From NCBI RefSeq assembly GCF_011075055.1, contig NC_058138.1, positions 20,682,928 to 20,746,927 on the forward strand: 64,000 nucleotides of DNA. The letters run 5' to 3'. The position numbers were made by a program, and so were the translations under genes. Of this stretch, positions 10,636-22,034 are shown piece by piece. Source of the stretch: Mangifera indica. Lineage: Eukaryota > Streptophyta > Magnoliopsida > Sapindales > Anacardiaceae. The notes beneath the pieces were generated by a model, which was given only the letters and a program-made list of their open reading frames with translations, searched no databases and was not told the DNA's origin. Position 1 is the first letter of the stretch. The number at the start of each line of letters is the position of its first letter.

Positions 10636-13395
10636 TTAATTTCTGTTACTAGGAGTGAATATCTGGGCAATCGCTTCCAGTGCAGAAACATTCCAGCTCT
10701 CAGCATGATTAATAATCTGACAAATGCACAGTTGAAAGGAACTGTAAACAGTGGCCCTTACAGCATACAATACAAAGATCAAATTACTCAACAGCAACAA
10801 CAAAAGCAATGATGCAACTTACTTTAAGCTCACTATTTAATTCATAGACAGTACTTCCATCAATAGAAATGAAAGGTCTCCAAGGAAGTTTCAGGTAGGT
10901 TCTGCAAATCAAAGCAAACTTGCGGTTGAATTACAAACTGATCCAAAAGCAACGGCAAAAAGTTTGCATATTCCTTGCTCAAAGATAAATTTTCATCTAT
11001 GCATGGGATGTTAAATGCAGTAGAAATTTGAAAATTCTTAAACCTCCTACCTAGCTTCTCTCCTTCCGAAAATTATGTATGCAGGAAAGAGAAATGGAGT
11101 AGGGACATGACCTTGTCCAGTAGCAAGGAGTGTAACACATATTTTCTGCATCACCTTGTCACACTACAGGTTCAAATTTAGTCAATGGTGACCAGGCCAA
11201 GTTTAGATAGACCTGATGTGTATGATTATGAAATACACCAAGCGAAAGACCTGATCCTTTATGGTGAACCAAGCCAAAGATACCTAGCAGATGCATCTCC
11301 ATAATATCTCTTTATGCGTAAAAAGTTGAGGTAGACTACTATTCTCCCCCCCCCCCCCCCCAAAAAAAATGGCAAGATGAAAGTGTGCAAGCAGGAGAGA
11401 GAGAGAGCACTAGTGTTATACAATATTTTACTGATTTAACAACCAATTTATTAATATATACAAGGCAATCACACTACACTACTGGTCATCAGCAATATTT
11501 TCCAATCCCCAACAAAGCAGCCTCTTCAAATAATTTTAACAAACTCTTTCAGCTCACAGTGGACAAAGATACAACTTCAGATAAGAAGGATTCAAGATAG
11601 GCACCTTAGTTTCCATGTCGCCAGAACAAAATCATTATTAGAGTTGGCACCCTGCACATTTTGCCATATCAGTAGTCGTAAAAAAGACTACTGAAAAAAA
11701 AAATCAATCAAAATGTGTAGTAATCCCATCTAATACTGGAAACAAAAAGAAAAAGAGAGCTTTCGGTTGATAACCCCTAACCTGGCTAACTCAACTAAAA
11801 CATCAGGGGCTTAGAGTTCTAGATCCAACCTAAGGACATTTGGCTCTTGGGAGGCTTTATACCGAGGAAAAGCTTACACTGATATGTTTTGATATAAATT
11901 TTTAGATGCCTATTCAGAAAATTTTCAACCAGATGTCTTGCATTTACAAGAGTACACAATTTGCTGCTTAAACTGTCCTTCCAAACACAACTATATGCAG
12001 TTACAGTACTGAGTTTTTACAGTCACAAGCACTAAGGATGAGCATGTTTGGGATTAGATTTGACCTCTGAAGACAACCAAATCTTGGAGAACCTAACCCT
12101 TTAAAGCAGCCAGAGAAAAGACAGTTGCTGCTCAAAAATCAAGCTTGCTAGTAAGCACTCTTAATTTCTCTACATTACATAACAAAATGTAGCTGCATAA
12201 CGGATGGACCAAGCTTTTGACCATACAATTTTGAAGGATTTAGTGACCTTGAATCACACTACAGCTGTATGGCTACACAATGGACCTAGGTCCTCAAAAC
12301 GCTTTAAGATGCGTCTCCTAGAAATGAAATACGAACTGCATATGCCTATCATCACTTCCTAAGATGTTGCATATATGAAGTCGCAATAATAGCTTCAAAG
12401 AAATGATTTTGATATTTTTATATAATTTCCAGATAAACTGCAGTGCTTATTATTTATTTCTAAAGTCAGCCCCACTTTACTCATAAAAGAGGAAAAGCTA
12501 TAGAGGAAATCTCTCCACTGTTATCTACAGTCATTTTATGAATTTAAACTGTCTAGGTATCAAGTTTAATAATCTTCAACAGTGTGAGAAAAGGCATCAG
12601 AAAACCAAGTTCTGCATTTGGCCTGTGTGAATATGATTTAAAGCTCTGGGCTCTACAGCTAATTTCCTCAGGCCCAAATCTTCCACTTCCTTGTAGATGC
12701 CTTATAATTATATTTTTATATTATTAAAGAATCACCAAGAAAGTACCAAAAATATTTCCACCCACAAGCTTAATTAGTTTCTTGTTAACTAAAGCCACAG
12801 TTCATTTATAGAGACAACTACCTTCTCAATCTTTTGCAATTCAATTGATGGAAATTCAAAGAAAGGAACCAGCAATCTCAAGTTGCGTGAATACAGCTCC
12901 TTACCTGAATAGCCAAAGATCACATCAATTATTTAACTTTCTCAAATTGAATTACATGCATTGGAATCTTCAGGTAAGTGCCTTTAGATAGATTGAAATG
13001 AAAGGGAAGAGAAGGAAAGGATAGAGTTCAATATGTTTCCTAAACAGAGGCTTAACACAGAAAGTAACAAAGAAGGTACACAAGATGAAACTGAGACAAA
13101 GACAATAAGCTAATTCTAAATGTCTTCTATCAGCAACCCCCGATTCACACTATCTCCTGAATATAAGAGGAAAGCTTAAGAAAGGTGGTCTTTAAAATTA
13201 GTGTAGACAGCAAGATACAAGTGTTTTTTTTTTTCTTGAGCAAGGCCTTCCGAAAGCCATGAGAAACAACTATAAAAGATTGAAGCATTAACATGTGCAG
13301 ATGCAATTATTGCATCAAAAGGTCAAGCAGTAATTTTATGTACTTCCGTAATTTCAAACCTATGACTACCCTGCAATATTTGAATGGATAGAATT

Positions 13396-13463
<68 letters not shown>

Positions 13464-15013
13464 CAAACCTCGAAATCTGATAGTCGGATCTTCGAATATA
13501 CAATCTTCATCATAAATCTCAGAAGTGAAAATCCCTTTCCATTAAATTAAAGAAAACATATTAGATAATCTAGGCAATAAATATTTACATCGTATCATTT
13601 CACACTAAGTAACCTTAAATTCACAAAAAACTATACAAAGCATCTCCTGCTAACCTTCCTAATGCACTTAAAGTTCTTTATCTTCATCATTACAATTAAC
13701 CCAAGCAATAGACAATGAAACAAGTAACAAAATGACAATTCACAAAATAAACCATAGTATTGTACCTGTAACAAAATAAGCATGGTCATAATCCGTCTTC
13801 AGTGTAGTTACTACATCATCAATCCCCTTATTTGAAATCTCCTCTTCTTGTTTAAAATTCACCCTATCTGATCTGCAAAACTTAAATGAAGAAAACAGAT
13901 GAGCATTATAAGCTAATTCGAGTTTGAGAGCTCTTTTTATGCCATGAAAAGGCACTTTTACATAGTTCAGGAAGTTTTTACATTATTTTCAGTGATTAAT
14001 TGGAATGATTTTCATTAGAATAGAATAGAAAACTTTCCAGAAAGCATTTAAACACTCTTCTGAGATGTACTTTCCAGACCAAAACACTCTTAAGGAAAAT
14101 TTTACATTACGTTAGTGTTTAGTGTTTGTTGAATGATCTTCTAATGAAAATCATGAAAATTTTTCAGAAAAGAATTTAAACACTCTTCTGAAATGTATTT
14201 ATCAGACCAAAAAAGCCCTTAGAGTAAGTTTTGATAAATCATGTCATGGATATAATTTCATAAATCAATTTTACTCAAGTAAGCACAGGACTTAGCCTTA
14301 ATAATTCTGTAGTATTTTTTTTCATATCATGGAAGCACAGTCACTATCTAAATAATAGTCTCTGCTTACAAGTTTACAACATACAAAATGTTGTTAGGAC
14401 CTAGAACCATTGTACCGAGTAAGTCAGGGTTTCGACTTTTGTAGTCAAGTTAATTAGTCCAAATTTTTCATATGAAAGGTCATGTTATTTGAACCCTGAC
14501 CTTTCATGAGGGATTCATTTTGACTAACCACTGCCAAGTCCATCAAACTTTCTTTAAACAAAAACACACACAATTTTCAAAACAACACTGGTAAATGATT
14601 TGCTACAATGCAACACTCCCAACCCTAGAGACCATTCATTAATTATACAAAACAATTAGAAACAATACCAAAATTTGTAAAATTTTAATTAACTTTGTAG
14701 TGGGGTTTTCTGCACTTTCTAGCAATTAAACAGAGAAGAAACGTGCCCTTACCTATCTTTGTCAAACGAGGAGAAGAGTCTAAGGAGCTCAGTCACTCCA
14801 GTTACAGCCAATTTCAAAAACTTCGGGGTTCTCGTTCTGTTATCCGGTAAGGCTGAGCAGCATTTGAAGCAATGAATTCTCTGCAAAATGGACGATCGTG
14901 ATGAATTGAAGAAATTAGAAATGAGAAATCTATACGATTGAAATGACAAAAATTTTGATTACCTTGAGATGGAGAGTTGAATTGGGTTGAGCAAAGCAAC
15001 ACATCCCCGCCAT
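10636..15013 (-). CDS. DUF2358 (NTF2-like) protein, eight exons
   Basis: Exons in transcript order: 15013-14963, 14880-14753, 13872-13766, 13534-13469, 12904-12822, 11651-11605, 10901-10823, 10716-10636. They total 642 nt, giving 213 residues. All introns are GT..AG and all phases agree. The protein starts MAGMCCFAQPNSTLHLK and has a Cys-rich N-terminus. It carries the DUF2358 core: 'DYDHAYFVTGIFTSEIYDE', 'CIFEDPTIRFRGKELYSRNL', 'VLATWKLRTYLKLPWRP' and 'HAESWNVSALEAIAQIF'. The pattern of early-stage acidic/aromatic residues and a WKLRTYLKLPWRP strand is that of the NTF2-like fold; no enzyme activity is established for the family. Its neighbour DRT102 is divergent, as I recall for Arabidopsis At3g04890/At3g04880. 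Intron 4 contains a long AT microsatellite. The 47-nt sixth exon is easily missed. Confidence 0.88.
11346..11361. repeat. Poly-C run of 16
   Basis: Sixteen consecutive C followed by eight A, inside an intron of the DUF2358 gene. Homopolymers of this length are prone to length error and polymorphism. Confidence 0.8.
13399..13458. repeat. (AT)30 microsatellite
   Basis: An uninterrupted AT dinucleotide run of 60 bases, directly next to the fourth exon of the DUF2358 gene. The donor site of that exon lies only about 10 bases away, so length changes here could affect splicing or pre-mRNA folding. Confidence 0.95.
14036..14222. repeat. Direct repeat pair of about 57 bp
   Basis: The segments at 14036-14092 and 14165-14221 are similar: both carry 'atttaaacactcttctga', then 'atgta', 'cagaccaaaa' and end in a 'ctta' block. 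They lie about 130 bp apart inside the second intron of the DUF2358 gene, consistent with a local duplication or decayed element ends. Confidence 0.6.
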
Positions 15014-16430
15014 TTTCCAACTTCCTCCGGCCCGTGGGTATACATTTTTCAGTTATTCGCCTGCCTAATTTTGATCTTATCCTCCGCCAGCGCTCTCCTG
15101 TTGCCGCCACGTAATACTGCCTCATTTGTCTGGGAGCGCAGTGCCCTAAAAGGGTTTATGAGTTACAGTTCACATAATATAGGGACGTCCAAGAAATTTT
15201 ATTTTAAAAATTTGTCATGCTAACTTCCCCCCATATATATTGAAAATAACATTAACCCCTAATGTTGGTAAATATTTTAAAGACTTGTAGTGAACGGCCG
15301 GTCCAATTATACTACTAAGAAAGAACAAAAAAAAATCAAAATCGGTCCATTGCTAAGTATTAGTAATCAAAATCGAAACTTATCGAATCAATTCTAAATC
15401 TGATTTCAATTCCGAATGTTGATAATGTTCTCCATAATATAAATATCTATTATTAAATGTTTTAGGCCCATTTTTTGTTGCTCTCTTGATGAAAAACCCC
15501 TATCAATGTATCCCGCAACAGCTCAACCGCTATTATGAGTAACAAAATTTATCAACAAGAGATTTAATTCAAGCTCAACTTGATAAGACACTTACTACAA
15601 TTGTATAAATAAAGGTTATATGTGATAATTTCAAAAATTAAATCAATAGTAAAAATTATTGAAAAATTTAAAAAACCCTTAAATTAAATAACACTTTAAC
15701 TAAAATTTTATCAAATCATTTTTTACCTTGAATTTATATTATTTTAAATTAGATTTAATAAAAAAATTACTAATATAAGTATTAATAGGAGAATTTTTAA
15801 AAGATTTTTTTGAAATTTGAAAATTTTTTGAAATTCTAAGATTTTAATATGTGCATTAGTTATTTTTAGAAATGATGATCACACCCTAAAAAATAACAAA
15901 ACACAACAAATTAGTACGGCTATCAACACATTTTTAAAATATATAGATGAATATGAAATTTCCTTAAAAATATGAGAAGATATCAATTTGTTCTTAATAA
16001 ATTTTAGAAAATAAATTTATACTCCATAATATTATTATAATATTTCAAATTATAGAGATAAAATAACAGTTAATTATAGTTTTATTATAATAGTTGAATA
16101 AAATAATATAAATATCTTTTAATTGTATAAACTAATTTTAACCAATAGCCGGGTAAATGATTTTTTCCGACTTAGAAGGTGGGAATGTTAATTTATGAAA
16201 CCTTTGGCGGTATATAGTAATTTATAAAAAAGGCAAATTATTCGATTAAAGAAAAAAGCATCAAATCTTGCTTCAACTTGCGGCAAATTATTGTACGGAC
16301 TCTGATTGACAGGTGAATTATCAAATAATTCGGATCGAAGTAATACAATCGTTTTTCGGTCTAGATTCATTCACACTTGGCACTGATTTAAATTACCCTT
16401 CAACCGACTTTCCACTCTCTCTAATTGACC
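15014..16430. other. Shared upstream region of DUF2358 (-) and DRT102 (+)
   Basis: This 1.4-kb divergent intergenic region should contain both promoters. It is A+T-rich from about 15400 to 16150. A moderately G+C part (15014-15170) lies just upstream of the DUF2358 start and probably holds its leader. I cannot point to a specific regulatory element. Confidence 0.4.
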
Positions 16431-17342
16431 ATGGCAGATTCCAATGCCACCGTTCCCCACCCTGCCAAGATCATCACTGGGGCCGATCCATTCGGCAGCG
16501 ACTTGAAGGATGCTCTAGTCTCCCACCTCCGCTCTCTGAACATAGAAGTCGAAGACCTCGGTACCTCCTCTTACTACTCCATCGGCGCCGAGGTCGGCCG
16601 CCGCGTCTCTTCCTCCGCCTCCGACACTCGCGGTCTCGTCGCATGTGGTACCGGCATCGGCGTCGGAATTTTCGCTAATAAATACCCTAGTGTCTTTGCT
16701 GCCACTTGTCTCACACCTTCCGATGCTCAAAACGCTCGCTCTATCAACAACTCCAACGTTCTCGCCGTCTCTGGTAAGTCAACCTCCAAAGACTCCGCCA
16801 TTGAGATTGTCAACACGTGGCTCAACACGCCTTTTAAGGCGCCCTGTCCTGCGTCAGAAAACAAACCCTGGGATGACGACGTTCAATGTTTTCTTGACAA
16901 TTCTGTAGCTGAAATGAGTAAAATTGGTAAAGAAGATGAAGAGAAAGAAAAATCTAGCTCTTGTAGTATTTGTTGTTTGATTAAAAATAGGGAGCTGGGT
17001 CCAATCGATATGATTCCAGGAGGGTCAATGAAGATTCTGAGGGAGACTCCAACTTCAGCAATAGTCAGGTTTAAGGCGGGGAGTGTGGAGCCAGCGCATC
17101 ATCATACATTTGGACACGATTTGGTGGTGATGGAAGGAAGAAAAAGCGTGTGGAATTTAAGTAAAGGGGAGAGGTTTGATTTGGTTGTTGGTGATTACTT
17201 GTTCACCCCAGCAGGAGATGTGCATAGAGTCAAGTATTATGAAGATACTGAGTTTTTAATCAAGTGGGATGGACATTGGGATATGTTCTTTGATGAAGAT
17301 CTTGAGACTGCTAAGTCTGCTATTGAGAAGGAAACCGTCTGA
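16431..17342 (+). CDS. DRT102: DRT102-type protein: RpiB/LacA-LacB domain fused to a cupin
   Basis: A single-exon gene of 303 residues, clearly the plant DNA-damage-repair/toleration protein DRT102. The N-terminal half (about 1-140) is a ribose-5-phosphate isomerase B-like fold: 'KIITGADPFGSDLKDALVSH', then 'GLVACGTGIGVGIFANK' with the CGTGIG loop that carries the RpiB catalytic cysteine, then 'DAQNARSINNSNVLAVSG'. A charged linker (about 160-185) leads to a C-terminal cupin (about 190-303), with 'AHHHTFGHDLVVMEGR' as the His-containing metal-binding motif and 'PAGDVHRVKYYEDTEFLIKWDG' as the second motif. The ATG lies in a good plant context (ACCATGG). DRT102 was named from partial complementation of UV-sensitive bacteria; its true substrate in plants is not settled. 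As I recall, the fusion is typical for the family rather than an oddity of this genome. Confidence 0.95.
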   Translation: MADSNATVPHPAKIITGADPFGSDLKDALVSHLRSLNIEVEDLGTSSYYSIGAEVGRRVSSSASDTRGLVACGTGIGVGIFANKYPSVFAATCLTPSDAQNARSINNSNVLAVSGKSTSKDSAIEIVNTWLNTPFKAPCPASENKPWDDDVQCFLDNSVAEMSKIGKEDEEKEKSSSCSICCLIKNRELGPIDMIPGGSMKILRETPTSAIVRFKAGSVEPAHHHTFGHDLVVMEGRKSVWNLSKGERFDLVVGDYLFTPAGDVHRVKYYEDTEFLIKWDGHWDMFFDEDLETAKSAIEKETV

Positions 17343-20300
17343 TCTCTCTTCGTTTGCCTATATGAGGTAATGTGTTGTTGTTTGTAAATTATGCTTTGAT
17401 TTTGTTGGTGAGTATGATCTGTAAGAGTTATTGCGCAAAAGCTTGTGTTTTTGAGAAAGTATGTTATGTAATATGATGTTAGACATGGAATTTTGGCCTA
17501 TGTTGATATGTTCTGTTATCTACTTGTATAATGTTTTTTGGGATAATTTGGTTATTGATTGTGCTGTTCTTGCTGCTACAATGCGTTATTTAATTGTTGA
17601 ATAACTTAAATTTTGTGGGTGTTGATCTTGCTATTTAAACTTTGCAATGCCATGGTGTTATGTTGGTTGCTTAATTGTGTAGTTTCTGCTGCTCTGCTAT
17701 TGTTAGTTGTGTTTGCGCTAGCTGCTATTGTTTTGGATAATATGTTGCGGACTTGTTCATCTGGTTGTTCATGTAGCTGGTAGGTAATACTAATTGTTGC
17801 AAAAAGCTGCACTTCAAATTTAGCTAAATTTTAACTCAGACGAACACTTCAATATGATCATCTTTGTTCTTGCTCTCCAGTTGATCATGAAAATCCACTT
17901 TTTTGCCCCAAAACTATGCCTTAGATGTAACTTCTGCAATAGCCTTGAGAAGCCTAATAATATCTATAAACCTTTTGGGTTTGCACCAACAAATTTCATC
18001 TTGGTTTACAATGCCGGTTGAAAAACACATACCAGCCTTCTAATTCTGAATCTGAGGTTGAATCAGCAAACATTGCTGCTCCCTCGTTTGTGCCCAATTT
18101 GTAGAAAACATAGGAGTCTTCATTACTCACTTTGCCCTGCAACTTGAGATTAAATTTCATGTTTGAGTTTCCATCAACCATAACACAAAGCAAAGAAATA
18201 GAGTAGGAACATTGCTTCTGTTGAAACATATTTTAGTAAACACTTGAGTCTTTCCAAAATAATATTGCTTCAAGCGAGAGTTCCCGAAGGGAATATTCTC
18301 TAACCCCACTTACTTAGGTTTGCCAAATATGATAAACCCACTGAAGCATCAAACATAACCCTCTGAATCATCGACATGTTCTTCAAGAATGCTTCAAAAT
18401 TATTAATTCCTGTCTCATTTTTTTCTCTCTATTAGTTTTTAATTTTCTCAAATCTCTCAATTTTCACAAAATTTCTCACAATTTCACAATATCTTGATTT
18501 CTTTTTTTATTTTCCTTTATCTGCTTCGTATCTTGATCTGAAAATGTATCCCTCAAAATTTAGATTTGGAACCATTTTGATCTGAATGAATGTTATGTTC
18601 TTCTTCCTCCAACGATCTATGAAACAAATATGTTTGATCCATTATTTCAATACCAAAATTCATTCTAAATCCTCCCTCAAATCAAAATCCAAGTGTGCTT
18701 GAACATGAATGGTGAGCAGGAGGCACACCTTTGATGTTGGACAACAGATCACCAATTTAAAATGACCCCTTACAAGAACAAATTTGGTGATGAGAAGTGT
18801 GAGATGTTCCTATCCAAATGGTGTGATGATCAACGCAGACAATGCTGAATTGAATTGAGTTATACTTTATATTATAATATAATTATAAATTTAATGGAAT
18901 CAATATACTTATAATTAATTTTAAAGTTTAAAGTAAACTTTCAAGTAATTTACACATTCATTTTAAATATACTTCACATTAAACTATCTGTATACTTTGT
19001 AATATAAATTAAATTATACTTTACACGATAAGATAATTAATAGTTTAATCATACTTATATTTAAATTGTTTACAGTATACTTTAAATTAAATTAGTCCAT
19101 TAATTTGAATGTAGAAGTAATTAGACGATTATTTATGAATTTTCAGTTTATGAGAAATTAATAACTAAATTATAATTTTAACCTAAAGTCCATTCTTGGT
19201 ATAGGATTGTAGTACTGGTCTAGGCCGGTCATGGGTCCAAAATTTAAATAAGTATGAAAGAGATTTAAACCCAAGTCATATACTTGAAAATTTTAATATT
19301 CTACCAGGCATTAGTGGCTTAAAATTAATTCCAAAATTTAATTAATTATATCATGCTTCTTTCATTCTCTCACACAGAGTCATTCTTTTTTCTTGTTACG
19401 GGGTGAGCTTTTTATATCCAGGCATTTTACATTTATTTAACCTACTATCTTGAGGCTAAACCAATGTTACCTATAACATATTATTTATTTATTTATTTAT
19501 TACAAAGAATTATGATATTGGAGTTAATTAAAATAAAATAAAACTCCAACACTGCTTGATCTGTCTTAAAAGAAATAAGGAATAGCATTTGGCACATCTT
19601 ATGCTGATGAGTTTGAATGAGGAGATGAAAGCAAAGATCTCCAATTTGATGAAGGAGACAAAGACGACAATATCAAGTTTGAAAAATGCAGAAATATCCT
19701 TCTAGATTTTCTTCTCAAGAGAGGATATAAGAGAAAAGAGTAAATACAATAATTTTTCCGTTTGAGAAGGAAAAGATCTTCGGTTTAAAATGAGATTTAT
19801 AACGTAAAGATAACTTTTTTCGGGTTTGAGTTTAAGAGGAGGTTTATAATGTAATAATTAGTCTTAGATATGATTCGGATTGGTTTGATTTTAAAAGTTA
19901 ATTTTGTTTGATTTAAGTTTTGAAAATTAATTATTTCTCTCCAAATCTACGGTTTTTTTTTCTTTCTCTTTTTAACTATTCGTGGCTTTCTCTTCTTTCT
20001 CTACTATTAATGAAGAAAAATTTATAAATTGAGATATTAATGACCAACAAACGACAACGAAAAAACTAAGATAATGAATTTTCATTTTCATCTAATCTCG
20101 CCGGATGACGAGAATCTTTGGTGCACTGATCCAATCAACACCCTTTACTGATAATTATATTAGAGTATTTTGGGTAGAATATGACAAACTTAGTTTTAAA
20201 AGATTATTCCTAAGAAGTAAATGTGCTAATGCTAGAAATAAAAATATATATTAACAAATTAATCAAAAAATTACCCGTCCAAAGGCCTCTAAAGATTTAT

Positions 20301-21134
20301 ACCACGTTAGCAATTTCTAAAATAAATCAAATTATTAAAAAAGACATACTGCAATCAATCCATCACTCAATTCTTGTTTATATTTTATTCCCTCAAAATA
20401 CATGCAACAATCAACCATTATTTCTTCTCAATTTTGTTTTTTTTTTAAAATTAATTATCCTCCATTGATACCCATTTCATTACTTCTTCAGTTTCAGTTC
20501 TCATGTGGGTATGTCTGCTAAAGCTAAGAGGGACAATAAAACATCTTTTGTTTTTTTTTCTTTTCTTTTCCTATTGTGGAGTAAACTTCATTAACCAGCC
20601 TTTACAGCAATACCCAGTTGCTCTATTTATCCCCTCCGCTTTTTTTTTTTTTTCTTTTCATTTCTTTATAATTTAGAGATTTTGGCTTTTGATTTTGATT
20701 TTTTGTGTTGGCGGTGAAGCGAGTAGTCCACTTTTTGTCTGCTTCTGTCATGAGTTGTTATTTTTTTCACTTTATTTCAACTGCATACATTCCCCGGTTT
20801 TGTCTTCAGTTTGTTTCTGTTCTGTGTCTTTCATGTTTTTTCTTCTTTTATGGGTTCTTTTTTTGTAGAAATGCACAAGAGAAACTTTATGCCCAGATCA
20901 AATCTAAGTCTTGTTAAGCAGATTTTGAAGCATTTCTGAGATGGGATTTTCTTGGTTTTGAGGATTAGTAGAGGTGAGAGCTTTTTCTCTTTTTACCTTT
21001 TTATATATTTAGTTATTTTGTCTCCGTTTTTTCCATTTATGAGTTAGTTTTAATTCTGGTGATTTAGGCTTGTTAAAAGACCAGATAGAGAGTTTGTAAA
21101 AGTGAAATTTAAGTTGTTTTTTTTTTTTATAAAA
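17343..21134. other. Intergenic, DRT102 3' region to DUF868 leader
   Basis: No gene is recognised in 3.8 kb. A minus-strand open frame at 17996-18229 and a patch around 18700-18830 are less A+T-rich, but match nothing I know. Just before the second DUF868 gene, a GTGAGA at about 20973 and a TTTAG at about 21068 could bound a 5'-UTR intron, which is common in this gene type. The sequence 20500-20950 is T-rich leader-like DNA. Confidence 0.4.
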
Positions 21135-22034
21135 ATGAGAGATTTTCCATCTTGTTTTGGGGAAAATGGGGTACAAGTAGCTGATACTTCATCATCCAAT
21201 AATGCTAAAAATGGACAGAATTTGGTTACTCGTGTCTATCAATCTCGTTTTCGAGGTCGGCCTTGCTTGATCAATATTTCATGGAGTAAGAATTTGATGG
21301 GTCAAGGGCTAAGTTTGGGAATTGATGATGCAGCGAACCAATGTCTTTGTAAGGTTGATATCAAGCCTTGGCTGTTCTCTAAAAGAAAAGGTTCTAAGAG
21401 CTTAGAAGCTTATACTTGTGTAATTGACATATATTGGGACCTTTCTTCAGCAAAATTTGGATCCGGGCCTGAACCATTAGAGGGATTTTACGTTGGTGTT
21501 GTTGTTGATAGGCAAATGGTTTTGCTTCTTGGGGATATGATAAAAGAAGCTTTCAAGAAGACTGGTGCTATTCCTGCTCCTTCTAAGGCTATTTTCGTGG
21601 CTAAAAGAGAGCACGTTTTCGGCAAGAAAGTATTTAGTACCAAGGCACAGTTTTGTGATTATGGGCAAATTCATGATCTTGTGATTGAATGTGACACAAG
21701 TGGTGTTAATGATCCTTGCCTTATGATTCGTGTAGATGGAAAAATGATGATGCAGGTAAAGCGGCTACGGTGGAAGTTCAGAGGAAATAATACTATTTTG
21801 GTTGATGGGTTCGCTGTTGAAGTTTTTTGGGATGTTTACAGTTGGCTCTTCGGTGCATCACTTGGAAATGCTGTTTTCTTGTTCAAGACATGCCTTTCAG
21901 CTGAGAAGTTGTGGGCTAGTGGACCTCTTTCTGATCCAAATACATTGCCTTGGTCTTTCTCACAGAGGTTCCTTGATTCCAAGTCACAAGGTCTTGGTTT
22001 TTCGCTTATTTTGTATGCTTGGAAGAATGAATAG
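21135..22034 (+). CDS. DUF868 family protein (second copy)
   Basis: A single-exon gene of 299 residues. The start MRDFPSCFGENGVQVADTSSS is the characteristic N-terminus of the At3g04860/At5g28150 branch of DUF868, so the ATG at 21135 is preferred over in-frame non-ATG codons upstream. Family landmarks are 'SWSKNLMGQGL' (about 58-68), 'KPWLFSKRKGSKSLEAY' (about 86-102), 'KREHVFGKKVF' (about 157-167), 'LRWKFRGNNTILVDG' (about 216-230) and the C-terminal 'GFSLILYAWKNE'. It lacks the Gly/Asn and Ser-rich inserts of the copy at 8094, so the two are diverged paralogues and not a recent tandem duplication. No molecular function is known. Its position next to DRT102 and TCX fits the conserved gene order. 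Confidence 0.92.
   Translation: MRDFPSCFGENGVQVADTSSSNNAKNGQNLVTRVYQSRFRGRPCLINISWSKNLMGQGLSLGIDDAANQCLCKVDIKPWLFSKRKGSKSLEAYTCVIDIYWDLSSAKFGSGPEPLEGFYVGVVVDRQMVLLLGDMIKEAFKKTGAIPAPSKAIFVAKREHVFGKKVFSTKAQFCDYGQIHDLVIECDTSGVNDPCLMIRVDGKMMMQVKRLRWKFRGNNTILVDGFAVEVFWDVYSWLFGASLGNAVFLFKTCLSAEKLWASGPLSDPNTLPWSFSQRFLDSKSQGLGFSLILYAWKNE

Noticed and set aside
17996..18229. 77-codon minus-strand open frame
   Set aside because: No recognisable domain and no supporting splice structure.
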